Shown: one piece after another, positions 14,025 through 22,903 of the stretch | Position numbering within the stretch: the stretch's first letter is position 1 | Layout of the letters: each line of letters opens with the position of its first letter | From: Paludisphaera soli | Lineage (GTDB): Bacteria; Planctomycetota; Planctomycetia; Isosphaerales; Isosphaeraceae | Reading direction: 5' to 3' | Assembly (NCBI RefSeq): GCF_011064595.1 | Contig: NZ_JAALJI010000001.1 | Location: 434,001 to 498,000 of the forward strand | DNA: 64,000 bases | Program-made: the position numbers and the translations under genes | Notes under the pieces: model-generated | Told to the model about the DNA's origin: nothing | Database searches by the model: none | What the model saw: the letters and a program-made list of their open reading frames with translations, nothing else

Positions 14025-15629
14025 TCATTCGGCCTGGGCGGGCGGACGGGACGCGATCGTCGTGCCCCGCTCGCGGTGGAGCGCCCGGCCGCCTTCGGCG
14101 AGCGCCTGGTCCAAGAATCTCCGGTCCTCGATCGTCGGCCGAGCGATCAGCACCGCCGGCCGGCCGCCTGGGAGCCCCCGCGACCACTCGGGGAATCGGT
14201 TCGGGTAGATTGGGTGGGGCACGCCCCGCAGCGGACGCCCGCTCAGGAACGCCAGGCGATACGCGTCCCAGTAGCCGGCCGCGAAGGCGTCGACCTCGGG
14301 ATGCGCGTCGAGCCACCGGAGGGCGGGGTCGTCGACCGTCCGGCGGACGATCTTCCCGCGCTCGTCGAGCCAGCCCAGACGACGATACCACGCGGCCCCG
14401 TCCATCGTGAACGCGAGCCCGAACGCGATCGCGATCGCCAGGGCCGTCACGAGGCCCTCCGGCGACCGCCTCGACAGCGCGTCCAGCGTGAGGCCGACCC
14501 CAAGGGACCAGGGGATCAGCAGCAGGACGAGGTATCGGTAATTGTCGGCGTTGAAGATGTTCCGGTTGGCGACGAACGCGGCGAGGATCGCGGCCGAGGA
14601 GGTCAGCAGGCCCGCGGCGATCGCGCGGCCGGCGAGTTCCCCCCGTAGGACGGCTTTCCCCGCGACCATCCCCATCGTGACGACGACCAGGATCGACGTC
14701 AGGCCCGTCGTTGCCACGGCGACCCAGCCGGCCTCGGCGCCGCGCGATCCCGCCCGCCGGACCGGGGCCCCACCGCCCAGCAGGGCCGGGTCGGGATCGG
14801 CCTCCAGGCCCGGCAGGCGATGCCCGGCGATCAGGCGTGGGAGGCAGTCGAGGAACAGGATCCCAGCGTGCTCCCGGAGCAAGGCGGGGTCGAGGCTCCA
14901 GGCGAACTGCTCGTTGTAAGCGTCGTGCGGTTCGAGCGCCCGGCCGATCGGCCTGGGCGCGACGCCGATCGCGAAACCGAGCAGCAGCAAGAGCCCGCAA
15001 GCGGTCGTCGCCCGGGTCGACCGACCGCCTCGGGTCGCGATCGCGGCGAGAACCCCTGCGGTGACGAGCCCGATCAGCGTCATCAGGAACATCGAGTCGT
15101 GCCACAGCCCCAGGCCGCACCAGAGGCCCAGAAGAAGCACCCCGCACCGCCCCCCCTTTCGGATGAGCCAGGCCAGGATCAGCCACGCCCCCGCACTCCA
15201 CGCCGCGGCAAGCATGTGGCCGCCGGTGATCCGCCCGGTGAGCCAGATCGTCCCGGTGGAGGCGAAGGCGAGCGGGAGCAGGCTCCACGCCGCGACCCTC
15301 GGGCCGAACCCGGCCCAGGCCGCCGCGAAGACGCCGGCGACCAGCAGGACGTAGGCGAGCGTGCCGCCGACGACCAGCGTGGCGGGCGATGCGCCCCAGG
15401 CCTTCGCCGGGAGATAGCTCAGCAGGACGGCCCCCGTCCCCATGTAGGGCGTGCCGGGATAGTGCCATCGCCAATGACCGGTCACGGCCTCGCGGAGCGT
15501 CAGCCCGTCGACGGCCAGGTCGCTGTCCAGGTGCGTCGGGGCGTTCACGATCAGGGGAACCCGGACGACGACGCTCCAGGCGATCGCGGCGAAGAGCGCC
15601 AGGCTCGCGAGAATGGCTGTTCTTTTCAC
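14025..15629 (-). CDS. GT-C-like multi-pass membrane protein (putative glycosyltransferase)
   Basis: A 534-aa membrane protein with about ten hydrophobic segments. An acidic first-loop motif, HLDSDLAVDG, directly follows the first helix, as in GT-C glycosyltransferases that use lipid-linked sugar donors. No named family is certain. The C-terminal 120 residues look soluble (DDPALRWLDAHPEVDAF). The start ATG overlaps the stop of the upstream Uma2 gene (ATGA). With the YfhO-family gene downstream, the pair may work on an envelope glycan; this is inferred from context. Confidence 0.7.
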   Translation of the reverse strand: MKRTAILASLALFAAIAWSVVVRVPLIVNAPTHLDSDLAVDGLTLREAVTGHWRWHYPGTPYMGTGAVLLSYLPAKAWGASPATLVVGGTLAYVLLVAGVFAAAWAGFGPRVAAWSLLPLAFASTGTIWLTGRITGGHMLAAAWSAGAWLILAWLIRKGGRCGVLLLGLWCGLGLWHDSMFLMTLIGLVTAGVLAAIATRGGRSTRATTACGLLLLLGFAIGVAPRPIGRALEPHDAYNEQFAWSLDPALLREHAGILFLDCLPRLIAGHRLPGLEADPDPALLGGGAPVRRAGSRGAEAGWVAVATTGLTSILVVVTMGMVAGKAVLRGELAGRAIAAGLLTSSAAILAAFVANRNIFNADNYRYLVLLLIPWSLGVGLTLDALSRRSPEGLVTALAIAIAFGLAFTMDGAAWYRRLGWLDERGKIVRRTVDDPALRWLDAHPEVDAFAAGYWDAYRLAFLSGRPLRGVPHPIYPNRFPEWSRGLPGGRPAVLIARPTIEDRRFLDQALAEGGRALHRERGTTIASRPPAQAE

Positions 15630-16189
15630 GCGAAGAGGTCCGAGACCTGGCAGCGGAATCCTGGAAGCTCGGGCTGGTCCTCGATCGCGTCGCCTTCTTT
15701 CAGGACGACGGGTGCCGTCTCACGCTCACGGTGGATGACGACCGAACGCTCGCGCGGGTAGACCAGCCAGACGGCGAGGACGCCGGCGTCCAGGTACTCC
15801 GCGACTTTCGCAAACATCTCCCCGCGGCGGTTGCCGGGGGAGACGACCTCGATCACGAGGTCGGGGGCGATGGGACTCAGTTTCGAGCCGACCTGAGAAC
15901 GCGGCTGCCTGGCCTCGCTGTAGAAGCACACGTCCGCCCCCCGGACCGTATCCGGCCCTCGCGTCGTTTGGACGGCCGAGTCGTTCGAGAGGCAGTAGCC
16001 CAGCCCCGTGCGACGGGCGAAGTCGCTCAGGTAGTACGTCAGATTGGCGCAAACGAATCCGTGCTCGGTATTCGGCGGCGGCGTCACGTCGACGACCTCC
16101 CCTCGGACGAGTTCATGCAGCCCCTCGCCGAGGTCGGCCTTCATGAACTCCTCGGCGGTCATCAGGCGCGGCTTCGATGCGATCGACAT
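15626..16189 (-). CDS. Uma2-family (DUF820) putative endonuclease, copy A
   Basis: A 187-aa protein of the Uma2/DUF820 family, which has a PD-(D/E)XK restriction-endonuclease-like fold and an unknown biological role. Family features visible are MTAEEFMKADLGEGLHELVRGEV, GADVCFYSE, PDLVIEVVSPGN and LDAGVLAVWLVYPRERSVVIH. The catalytic-type residues D and E-V-x (PDLVIEVVSP) and the later acidic/basic positions are intact. GAGAGGGAG precedes the ATG. It is a close paralogue of the gene just upstream and has the same length. Confidence 0.88.
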   Translation of the reverse strand: MSIASKPRLMTAEEFMKADLGEGLHELVRGEVVDVTPPPNTEHGFVCANLTYYLSDFARRTGLGYCLSNDSAVQTTRGPDTVRGADVCFYSEARQPRSQVGSKLSPIAPDLVIEVVSPGNRRGEMFAKVAEYLDAGVLAVWLVYPRERSVVIHRERETAPVVLKEGDAIEDQPELPGFRCQVSDLFA

Positions 16190-16205
16190 TTCGTCGTTCT
16201 CCCTC

Positions 16206-16769
16206 TCAGCCGTCGAAGATTTCCGAGACCAGGCATCGGAACCCCGGCAGCTCCGGCTGGTCGTCGATGGCGTCGCCGTCCTTGAGGACGTCCGGCGGGG
16301 ATTCGGGGTCGCGATGGATGACGACCGATCGCTTCCGGGGGTAGACCACCCACACGGCCAGCGTCCCGGCGGCCAGGTACTCGCCGACCTTCGCCTCGAT
16401 CTCGCCGCGGCGGTCGCCCGGCGAGACCACCTCGACCGCCACGTCGGGGGCGATCGGCGGGATCACCGCGGCCGGCTTCGGCTTCGGCCACCGCGCGTTG
16501 CTGAAGAAGAGCACGTCGGGGCCGCGGACCGTATCGGGGCCGCGCTGGGTCTGTACGGAAGTATCGTTCGACGCGGTATGTCCAAATCCGGTGCGGCGCG
16601 CGTACGATCCGAGGTGGAACGTCAGATTCGAGCAGATGAAGCCGTGTTCGTAGAGCGGCGGCGACAAGCGGACGACCTCCCCCCGGACGAGTTCGAACTG
16701 GCCGTCGCCGAGATCGGCCTGCAGGAACTCCTCGGCGGTCATCAGGCGAGGATTCGAGGCGATCGACAT
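16206..16769 (-). CDS. Uma2-family (DUF820) putative endonuclease, copy B
   Basis: A 187-aa paralogue of the neighbouring copy A, with MTAEEFLQADLGDGQFELVRGEVV, PDVLFFSN, PDVAVEVVSPGDRRGE and LAAGTLAVWVVYPRKRSVVIH. ATG 16769 is preferred over GTG 16784 because GGAGGG lies 6 nt upstream and because it gives the same N-terminus (MSIASNPRLMTAEEF) and length as copy A. It lies between the radical SAM gene and copy A, with 16 nt to copy A. The two copies probably arose by tandem duplication. Confidence 0.88.
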   Translation of the reverse strand: MSIASNPRLMTAEEFLQADLGDGQFELVRGEVVRLSPPLYEHGFICSNLTFHLGSYARRTGFGHTASNDTSVQTQRGPDTVRGPDVLFFSNARWPKPKPAAVIPPIAPDVAVEVVSPGDRRGEIEAKVGEYLAAGTLAVWVVYPRKRSVVIHRDPESPPDVLKDGDAIDDQPELPGFRCLVSEIFDG

Positions 16770-16790
16770 GGGATGACCCTCCACTCGTCG

Positions 16791-18584
16791 TCAGACGGCA
16801 CCGGCCATGGATTCGAGCTGGACCACGGCGCGGTTCTGCTCCTTCGCCAGATAGTCGCGTCCGTACTTGATGTGGATGTGGTCCCAGGGGAGGACCTCCT
16901 CCACGGGCCGCTCGCGCTGGCTGTAGAAGGGGACCTCGATTCCCAGGTCCTCGAACGTCTTCCACCAGAGCGAGGGGTCGAAGTATTCGGTCCAGGCGTC
17001 GAGCCGCGCCCCGCGGCGCCAGGCCTCTTCCATCGCGGCGGCCACGCGGCGGTCGCCCCGCGTCAGGATGCCTTCCAGGAGGCTGCGCTCGACGTCGTGG
17101 ACCTTGACCGTGACCGAGCGCATCCTGACCCGCGACTTCAAGTACTTGTGGGCCCAGTGGAAGTACTCTCGGTCCTTCATCCCATTCCACTGATACGGCG
17201 TGTGGGGCTTGGGGACGAAGTTCGAGACGCTGGCGGTGACGTCGGCGAACCGCCCGGTGACTTCCTTGCCGATGCGGGCGATGGTCTCGGCCATCTCGAT
17301 GATGCCGTCGAGGTCGGCGGGGCGCTCGCCGGGGAGTCCGCACATGAAGTAGAGCTTGACCTTCCGCCAGCCGCGCCGGAACGCCTCGGCGCAGCCGTCG
17401 TACAGGTCCTGGTTGTTGATCGGCTTGCGGATCTGGGCCCGCATGTCGTCGCGGGCGACCTCGGGCGCGAGCGTCAGGCCGCTCCGCCGTCCCTCCTGCA
17501 GCAGAGCGGGGATCTTCTTGAGCGTCTCGGTGATCCGCAGGCTGGGGAGCGAGATCTTGACCCCCAGCGGCGTGAAGACCTCGCTCATCCGGGTGACGAG
17601 CCGCTCGAAGTCGGGATAGTCGCTCGTCGACAGCGAGAGCAGGCTGATCTCGTCGTATCCGGTGTTCCGGTACGATTCGAGGGCGGACTCGACGATCGTC
17701 TCCACGGTCCGATACCGCATCGGCCGCTTGATGACCGTGCTCTGGCAGAAACGGCACTGCCAGGGGCAGCCGCGCATGATCTCGATGGCGATCCGGTCGT
17801 GCGCCGTCTCGACGAACGGGACGACCGGCTTCGTCGGCAGCGGCGAACCTTCCAGATCCTGGATGACGCAGGGGCGGATGCCGGCGGGCACGTCGTCGCG
17901 GAGGCGGCGGATCTCGGCGATCGTCCCGTCTTCGGCGTAGACCGGCTCGTAGAAGCGGGGGACGTACGCCCAGGTCACCGCCCCGGCGATCCGCGCGAGC
18001 TTCTCCTCGCGCGAGAGCCCCGAGTCCCGCAGGGCCCGCCACTGCTCGCAGACGATCGGCAGGCTGGGCTCGCCGTCACCCATCACGAACAGGTCGACGT
18101 AAGGGGCGAGCAGCTCCGGGTTCTGGCCCCCCGGGCCGCCGGCGATGACGAGCGTGTCGTCGGCGTCGCGGTCCTCGGCGTGCAGGGGGATGCCGCCCAG
18201 GTCGAGGATCGTCAGGACGTTGGTGTAGGAGATCTCGTACTGGAGCGAGAAGCCCAGGACGTCGAACTGGTTCAGCGGGGTGAAGGTTTCCAGCCCGTAG
18301 AGCGGCAGGCCCTCGGCCCGCATGGCGGCCTCGAAGTCGGGCAAGGGGGCGTACGCCCGCTCGCAGGCCCAGCCGCGGTCGTTCATCAGGCTGTAGAGGA
18401 CCTGCATCCCGTGGTGGCTCATCCCCAGGGCGTAGGTGTCCGGGAACGCCAGGCAGACCGTCCCGGCGACCGTCCGGTGGTCCTTGGGGACGCTGTTCAG
18501 CTCGCCCCCGACGTACTGGCCGGGGGTCCGGACCTTGGTGAGGACCCGGGAGACGACGGCGTCCTTGAGTTCCTGATTGAGCAT
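16791..18584 (-). CDS. B12-binding-type radical SAM protein (TIGR03960-like)
   Basis: A 597-aa protein whose N-terminal half resembles a B12-binding-like domain (LAFPDTYALGMSHHGMQVLY, FVMGDGEPSLPIVCEQW). Its central radical SAM domain has the CxxxCxxC cluster motif in MRGCPWQCRFCQSTVIKRP. The layout matches TIGR03960, whose reaction is not established; in other bacteria members sit next to a TIGR03936 partner that is sometimes fused to it. I do not see that partner here. ATG 18584 is chosen because GGGAG precedes it and the family begins there. It is divergent from pdxA. Confidence 0.85.
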   Translation of the reverse strand: MLNQELKDAVVSRVLTKVRTPGQYVGGELNSVPKDHRTVAGTVCLAFPDTYALGMSHHGMQVLYSLMNDRGWACERAYAPLPDFEAAMRAEGLPLYGLETFTPLNQFDVLGFSLQYEISYTNVLTILDLGGIPLHAEDRDADDTLVIAGGPGGQNPELLAPYVDLFVMGDGEPSLPIVCEQWRALRDSGLSREEKLARIAGAVTWAYVPRFYEPVYAEDGTIAEIRRLRDDVPAGIRPCVIQDLEGSPLPTKPVVPFVETAHDRIAIEIMRGCPWQCRFCQSTVIKRPMRYRTVETIVESALESYRNTGYDEISLLSLSTSDYPDFERLVTRMSEVFTPLGVKISLPSLRITETLKKIPALLQEGRRSGLTLAPEVARDDMRAQIRKPINNQDLYDGCAEAFRRGWRKVKLYFMCGLPGERPADLDGIIEMAETIARIGKEVTGRFADVTASVSNFVPKPHTPYQWNGMKDREYFHWAHKYLKSRVRMRSVTVKVHDVERSLLEGILTRGDRRVAAAMEEAWRRGARLDAWTEYFDPSLWWKTFEDLGIEVPFYSQRERPVEEVLPWDHIHIKYGRDYLAKEQNRAVVQLESMAGAV

Positions 18585-18793
18585 CGGCGGGGCTCCCGCG
18601 AGGGGTTCGTCGAATGGCCGGAACCGTCTGGTCGCGCGACTGGAGGAATGGCGTTCGGATCGCTCGCGAGCCAAGGCGAAGGCCGACGCGACCGGCTGCG
18701 CCGGACGCGGGTCATGGCCTTGAATCTTAACCCATCCCCCCCGCCGATGACCAGCCGACGCGACGGCTTCGAGCGGGCGGGCCGTTCCGCCCC

Positions 18794-18799
18794 TATAAT
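18794..18799 (+). promoter_or_regulatory. -10 element upstream of pdxA
   Basis: A perfect TATAAT sits about 45 nt before the pdxA ATG, with no convincing -35 hexamer. It gives a predicted start near 18806. Confidence 0.45.
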
Positions 18800-18844
18800 A
18801 AGGGTCGAGGAGAATCGACCTGCCGCGGACCGAGAATCGCCGAC

Positions 18845-19897
18845 ATGGACCGACCGAAGATCGCACTCACCCTGGGAGACGCCGCCGGCGTCGGGCCCGA
18901 AGTCGCCGCCCGCGCCTGGAGCGATCCCACGCTCCACGCCCTCTGCCTGCCGTTCGTCGTCGGCGCCCCGGAGGTCCTCCGCCGGGCGGCCGAGTTGGTC
19001 GACGGCCCCGCGCGCGTGCAATCGATCGCCACGCCGGAGCAAGCCGACCCCTCGCCGCTCTGCATCCCCTGCCTGGAGCCGCCGGGCGCGGCGGACGTGT
19101 CGACCGTCCTTCCCGGGCAGGTCGACCCGCGCGCCGGCCGCGCGGCCTACGACTACCTCGTGCACGCGGTCGACCTGGCCCTCGCGGGGAGGATCGACGC
19201 GATCGCGACCCTGCCGCTGAACAAGGAGTCGCTGCACCTCGCGGGCGTCGCGCACCCGGGACACACCGAGATCCTCGCCGAGCGCTGCGGGACGCCCGAC
19301 CACGCGATGATGCTCTATCTGCCCTCCGATGACGCGGCCGAGGACCCGCGAAAGAGCCAGGGCCTGGGCGTGGTCCACGTCACGCTCCACATGGCGCTCC
19401 GGGACGTGTTCGCCGCGATCACGGTCGAGTCCGTCGCCGCCAAGATCCGGCTCGCCGACCGTGCATTGCGGCCGCTGACGGCCGGGCGTCGGCCCCGGAT
19501 CGCCGTCGCCTCGCTCAACCCCCACGCGGGCGAGAACGGGCTCTTCGGCGACGAGGAGATCCGCATCATCCGCCCCGCCGTGCTCCAGACCCGCGAGGAG
19601 GGCGTCGACGCCTCGGGCCCGTATCCGAACGACACCCTCTTCCGCGACGCCTTGACCGGCTCCTTCGACGCGGTCGTGGCGATGTACCACGACCAGGGGC
19701 ACATCGCGCTCAAGACCGTCGGGTTCTGGCGAGGTGTGAACATCACGCTCGGGCTGCCGATCATCCGCACCAGCGTCGCGCACGGGACGGCCTTCGACAT
19801 CGCCGGGCGAGGGGTCGCCGACCCGAGGAGCCTCATCGAGGCCGTCCGCGCCGCCGCCCGGATGGCCGCCTGGAAGCGCGAGAAACGGACCCCCTGA
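18845..19897 (+). CDS. pdxA: 4-hydroxythreonine-4-phosphate dehydrogenase
   Basis: An NAD-dependent, metal-requiring dehydrogenase of pyridoxal 5'-phosphate synthesis (DXP-dependent pathway), 350 aa. Motifs include the N-terminal LTLGDAAGVGPEV, the metal and substrate site HPGHTEILAERCG, SLNPHAGENGLFGDEE, and MYHDQGHIALKTVGF followed by RTSVAHGTAFDIAG. A near-consensus -10 lies upstream, divergent from the radical SAM gene. dxr at the left edge serves the same DXP branch point, but the two genes are not an operon. Confidence 0.96.
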   Translation: MDRPKIALTLGDAAGVGPEVAARAWSDPTLHALCLPFVVGAPEVLRRAAELVDGPARVQSIATPEQADPSPLCIPCLEPPGAADVSTVLPGQVDPRAGRAAYDYLVHAVDLALAGRIDAIATLPLNKESLHLAGVAHPGHTEILAERCGTPDHAMMLYLPSDDAAEDPRKSQGLGVVHVTLHMALRDVFAAITVESVAAKIRLADRALRPLTAGRRPRIAVASLNPHAGENGLFGDEEIRIIRPAVLQTREEGVDASGPYPNDTLFRDALTGSFDAVVAMYHDQGHIALKTVGFWRGVNITLGLPIIRTSVAHGTAFDIAGRGVADPRSLIEAVRAAARMAAWKREKRTP

Positions 19898-19903
19898 CCC
19901 CGC

Positions 19904-20599
19904 TCAGAGCCGCGTGCGGGGACGCCTCGTCGGGGCCGGCTCGGGGGCCTCGTCCGGGGGCACGGGGTCGGCGCCCGGATCGCCGGGTTCGGCCCCGGGC
20001 ATGCCGGGCATGGGGTCGATGATCGTCGGCTGTCGAAGCTGGAGCCCGTCGTTCGAGTCGGCCCGGTCGAGAATCTCGTCGAGGGCGTCCTGCATGTCGT
20101 GAAGCTCGCGGTGCATGTGCCCCATCTCGGCCCAGACCTTGTCCAGGGGGTCTTCAGAGCCCTCGGCGTCGGTCAGGATCATGAGGTTGTCCTCCGGGAT
20201 GACCCGATAGGTCAGCTCCACCTGGTCGAGCAGCAGCTTCAGGCCGGTCTTGAGCCGGCTCCCCTTCAGCTCCAGCTCGACCGTGTCCTCCTTGCGGACG
20301 TCCAGCCGATCGAGCGCGGCGAGGTCGAGGACGACCTCGCCTCCCAGATCCTGGGAGAGGCGCTTCGCGACCTGATCGAGGGCCGTCGGTTTGCCGAAGT
20401 CGAACGTGTAGGGGCGCAGGAGGGCGTCCTGGAGCGTGGGCCTCCCCTCGACCTGGGGGACGGCGGCGGTCCCGACGGCCGCCGGCGGCTCGACCGCGTG
20501 CTCCTGGGGGGGCCGCTGGGCGTGCAGCGGCATCCTCGCCGCGGCGAGGATGCCGGCGACCAGCCCCGCCAGGGCGAACATCACGTTACGTCGCGTCAT
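19904..20599 (-). CDS. Exported protein with an STN-like domain (planctomycete type)
   Basis: A 231-aa protein starting at ATG 20599, with GAGAGGG upstream. A signal-like segment (VMFALAGLVAGILAAA) is followed by a low-complexity linker and then a domain around residues 60-140. Its pattern (DLAALDRLDVRKEDTVELEL, then LKTGLKLLLDQVELTYRV, then NLMILT) is the short secretin/TonB N-terminal-like module that recurs in planctomycete exported proteins. An Asp/Glu-rich helix and a Pro-rich tail with several MPG/DPG repeats follow. The function is unknown. It is convergent with pdxA, 6 nt away. Confidence 0.65.
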   Translation of the reverse strand: MTRRNVMFALAGLVAGILAAARMPLHAQRPPQEHAVEPPAAVGTAAVPQVEGRPTLQDALLRPYTFDFGKPTALDQVAKRLSQDLGGEVVLDLAALDRLDVRKEDTVELELKGSRLKTGLKLLLDQVELTYRVIPEDNLMILTDAEGSEDPLDKVWAEMGHMHRELHDMQDALDEILDRADSNDGLQLRQPTIIDPMPGMPGAEPGDPGADPVPPDEAPEPAPTRRPRTRL

Positions 20600-20686
20600 C
20601 GGCCGACCCTCTCGCAACCGTCCGGTGGACGCCCCGACCGGCGCGTCCGGGAGGGGCGATCGGCCATTGTACCCGGAAGGCCGATT

Positions 20687-21799
20687 TCAGTCGACGATCC
20701 CTCGCGACAGCGCGGCGTCGACCTCGGCGGCCGAGGGGAAGCCGAACCCGACCCAATCCAGCACCAACGCCGACGCGGCCGAGGCCCGGCGCATCGCCGC
20801 GGCGACGTCGACGACCGCCGCGGTGCACGAGGACGGCCGCCAGCCCCGCTCCAGCAACGTCGTGATCAGGAAGGCGGCGAAGGCCTCCCCGGCTCGATTC
20901 GTGTCGCGGGACGGCCGGGCCCTCGGGAACGCCCCGACCTGGAGCCGCCGCGACTCCCCCTGCGGATCGGTGAACCGGGCCCAGGCCCCCGACGCCCCCT
21001 CGGTCACGACCAGGATCGTGAGCCGGGCCGCGACCTCTTCGCGATCCTCCAACGCGTCCCATTCCGCGCGGTTGCAACACAGCAGGTCGACCGGGCCGAT
21101 CGCCCTCCGCAATGGGAAGTCGCGTTCGAGCATGTTCCGCATCGCCGGCGCGAAGACCCGCAAGGCCGGGCCGGGCGCCGTCAGGATCTCGGCCGAGAGC
21201 CGATTGGACAGGCCCGCGACGACGAGCACGTCGCACGATTCGCCGAGCGACGGCCGAACGTCCTCCGGCCCGAGCGCCGCGTGGCAGCCGCGGAACCCGA
21301 CGGCGAGCTTATCCCCGTGCTCGCCGCTTGAGATCAGGAGCGTCCAGTCGGCCGGACCGGCCGTCCGGATCCGACGGCCGGCGACGCCGTGGCGAGCAAG
21401 CAGCCCGGCCACGGCCCGGCTCGTCGCGTCGTGTTCCGGCCCGAGGGCCGCGACCAGCTCGCCCCCGAGCGCGGCGGCGAATCCGGCCCCCATGCCCCCG
21501 AGCTGGTCGTCCCAGTCCGATGCACGGACCTCGGATCGGATGCCGGGAGGCGCGCCGAGGGGGCGGTCGAGGGCCACGTCGCCGCAAGGACCAGGCCAGC
21601 CCTCCGGGAGGTCGACGGCGAGGGCCGCCCCCGTCGGGTCCACGAGCGTCAGGGAGCCCCCGTCCACCTCGCCGAACCCTAGGCGGCCCTCGACGCTCTG
21701 ATCCAGGGGCGGGCCGGACGACGCGTCGAGCAGCCGACGGTCGACTCGGAGGACACGGTCCAGGTAGGCGGGGCCGAACACCCGCACGCTCCCGATCAT
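20687..21799 (-). CDS. PfkB-family carbohydrate kinase-like protein with altered catalytic motif
   Basis: A 370-aa soluble protein with the ribokinase/PfkB outline. Near the N-terminus is a glycine-rich substrate segment (DDQLGGMGAGFAAALGGELVAALG), and near the C-terminus is the family signature position DTNRAGEAFAAFLI. In active kinases this motif is DTxGAGD; here the catalytic Asp position holds Glu305 and the first Gly is Arg. It may be a divergent kinase or a non-catalytic sugar-binding homologue. GGGAG lies 8 nt before ATG 21799. It is divergent from the MBL-fold gene. Confidence 0.7.
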   Translation of the reverse strand: MIGSVRVFGPAYLDRVLRVDRRLLDASSGPPLDQSVEGRLGFGEVDGGSLTLVDPTGAALAVDLPEGWPGPCGDVALDRPLGAPPGIRSEVRASDWDDQLGGMGAGFAAALGGELVAALGPEHDATSRAVAGLLARHGVAGRRIRTAGPADWTLLISSGEHGDKLAVGFRGCHAALGPEDVRPSLGESCDVLVVAGLSNRLSAEILTAPGPALRVFAPAMRNMLERDFPLRRAIGPVDLLCCNRAEWDALEDREEVAARLTILVVTEGASGAWARFTDPQGESRRLQVGAFPRARPSRDTNRAGEAFAAFLITTLLERGWRPSSCTAAVVDVAAAMRRASAASALVLDWVGFGFPSAAEVDAALSRGIVD

Positions 21800-21870
21800 G
21801 ACGCCGACTCCCGAGTTCGAGCGCGGCCCGGCGGCCCAGGCCGCCGTGTTCAGGCCGTACTTCGTTTGTT

Positions 21871-21876
21871 TATAAT
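21871..21876 (+). promoter_or_regulatory. -10 element of the MBL-fold gene
   Basis: A perfect TATAAT at this site predicts transcription from about 21883. That is the position of an in-frame ATG which would make a leaderless start, but the GTG at 21928 with a strong Shine-Dalgarno is the better translation start. No good -35 is seen. Confidence 0.5.
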
Positions 21877-21927
21877 ACGGGGATGCCTGTCCGCCATGCC
21901 CCCCGCGTCGTGCCGAAGGAGAGTAGG

Positions 21928-22809
21928 GTGTCGGTCGATATCGAATCGGATGTGGAGTCGCTCGATCACCCCGTGGACAACGCGCCCGTGCGCACGATGT
22001 CCCACAAGGGCCTGACGATCGAGGGCTATTCCCGGGCCGCCGTCCAGACGTACTGGCGGGTGCCGGAGCTGAAGCTCGGCTTCGACCTGGGGGTCCAGCC
22101 GTGGTCGTTCATGACCACGCCCAACTGGTTCGTCTCGCACGCCCACCTGGACCACATCGCCGCCCTGCCCGTCCTCGTCGCCCGCCGCCGGATGATGAAG
22201 ATGGAGCCGCCGACGATCTACCTGCCGACCGACGCGGTCGACGGCGTCCACCAGCTCCTGCGCGCGTTCCAGCGCCTGGACCGGGGCCGCATGCCCTGCG
22301 AACTCGTCGGCGTCGCGCCCGGCGACGAGATCCAGCTGTCGCGCGAGCTGGTCGTGAAGGCCTTCCCGACGCGGCACACCATCCCGTCGCTGGGGTTCCT
22401 GGTCTGGGAGCGTCGCAAGAAGCTCAAGCCCGAATACCACGACCTCTCCGGCGAGCAGATCCGCGACATCCGCCTCTCCGGCGTCGAGGTCTCGTCGGAG
22501 ATCCGGATCCCCAAGGTCGCCTACATGGGCGACACCGCCCCGGCCGGGCTCGACGGCTTCCCGGAAGCCTACCGGGCGCAGATCCTCATCATGGAGATGA
22601 CCTTCGTCGCGCCCAACGAGCGGGCGTCGGTCATCCACAAGTACGGCCACACCCACCTGGACGACCTGATCGCCCGCGCCGATCGGTTCGAGAACGAGGT
22701 GATCGTGGCCTCGCACTTCAGCACCCGGCTGCACCCCGACCACATCCAGCGGATCGTCGACCGTCGCTTGCCCGATTCCCTGCGGTCGCGATTGAAGGTC
22801 TGGCTCTGA
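21928..22809 (+). CDS. MBL-fold hydrolase, ribonuclease Z-like
   Basis: A 293-aa metallo-beta-lactamase-fold protein. The metal motif is [12 protein letters not shown], with further ligands in AYMGDTAP and in the terminal VASHFSTR. The SHxHxDH form plus the GDT and terminal ASH positions resemble tRNase Z, and similar planctomycete proteins are annotated as RNase Z-like, but the exact substrate is not proven. I choose GTG 21928 because AAGGAG lies 7 nt before it; an upstream in-frame ATG (21883) coincides with the predicted transcription start. A strong terminator follows. Confidence 0.8.
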   Translation: MSVDIESDVESLDHPVDNAPVRTMSHKGLTIEGYSRAAVQTYWRVPELKLGFDLGVQPWSFMTTPNWFVSHAHLDHIAALPVLVARRRMMKMEPPTIYLPTDAVDGVHQLLRAFQRLDRGRMPCELVGVAPGDEIQLSRELVVKAFPTRHTIPSLGFLVWERRKKLKPEYHDLSGEQIRDIRLSGVEVSSEIRIPKVAYMGDTAPAGLDGFPEAYRAQILIMEMTFVAPNERASVIHKYGHTHLDDLIARADRFENEVIVASHFSTRLHPDHIQRIVDRRLPDSLRSRLKVWL

Positions 22810-22839
22810 TCGGCTCCCGGCGTGGATGCAGGATGCGAC

Positions 22840-22884
22840 GAGGCTCCGGCGGGGTCGATCCCCGACGGAGCCTCGATCGTTTTT
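22840..22884 (+). terminator. Intrinsic terminator after the MBL-fold gene
   Basis: GAGGCTCCG (22840-22848) pairs with CGGAGCCTC (22866-22874), with an extra GGGG/CCCC pairing inside. After six bases comes a run of five T (22880-22884). It stands between two convergent genes and has a T run only in the plus direction. Confidence 0.75.
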
Positions 22885-22903
22885 GGCGTTGTCGCGCCTT
22901 CGA

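Noticed and set aside
21883-21927. A leaderless start of the MBL-fold gene at ATG 21883
   Set aside because: The ATG coincides with the predicted transcription start, but GTG 21928 has AAGGAG at ideal spacing and the extra 15 residues lack family similarity.
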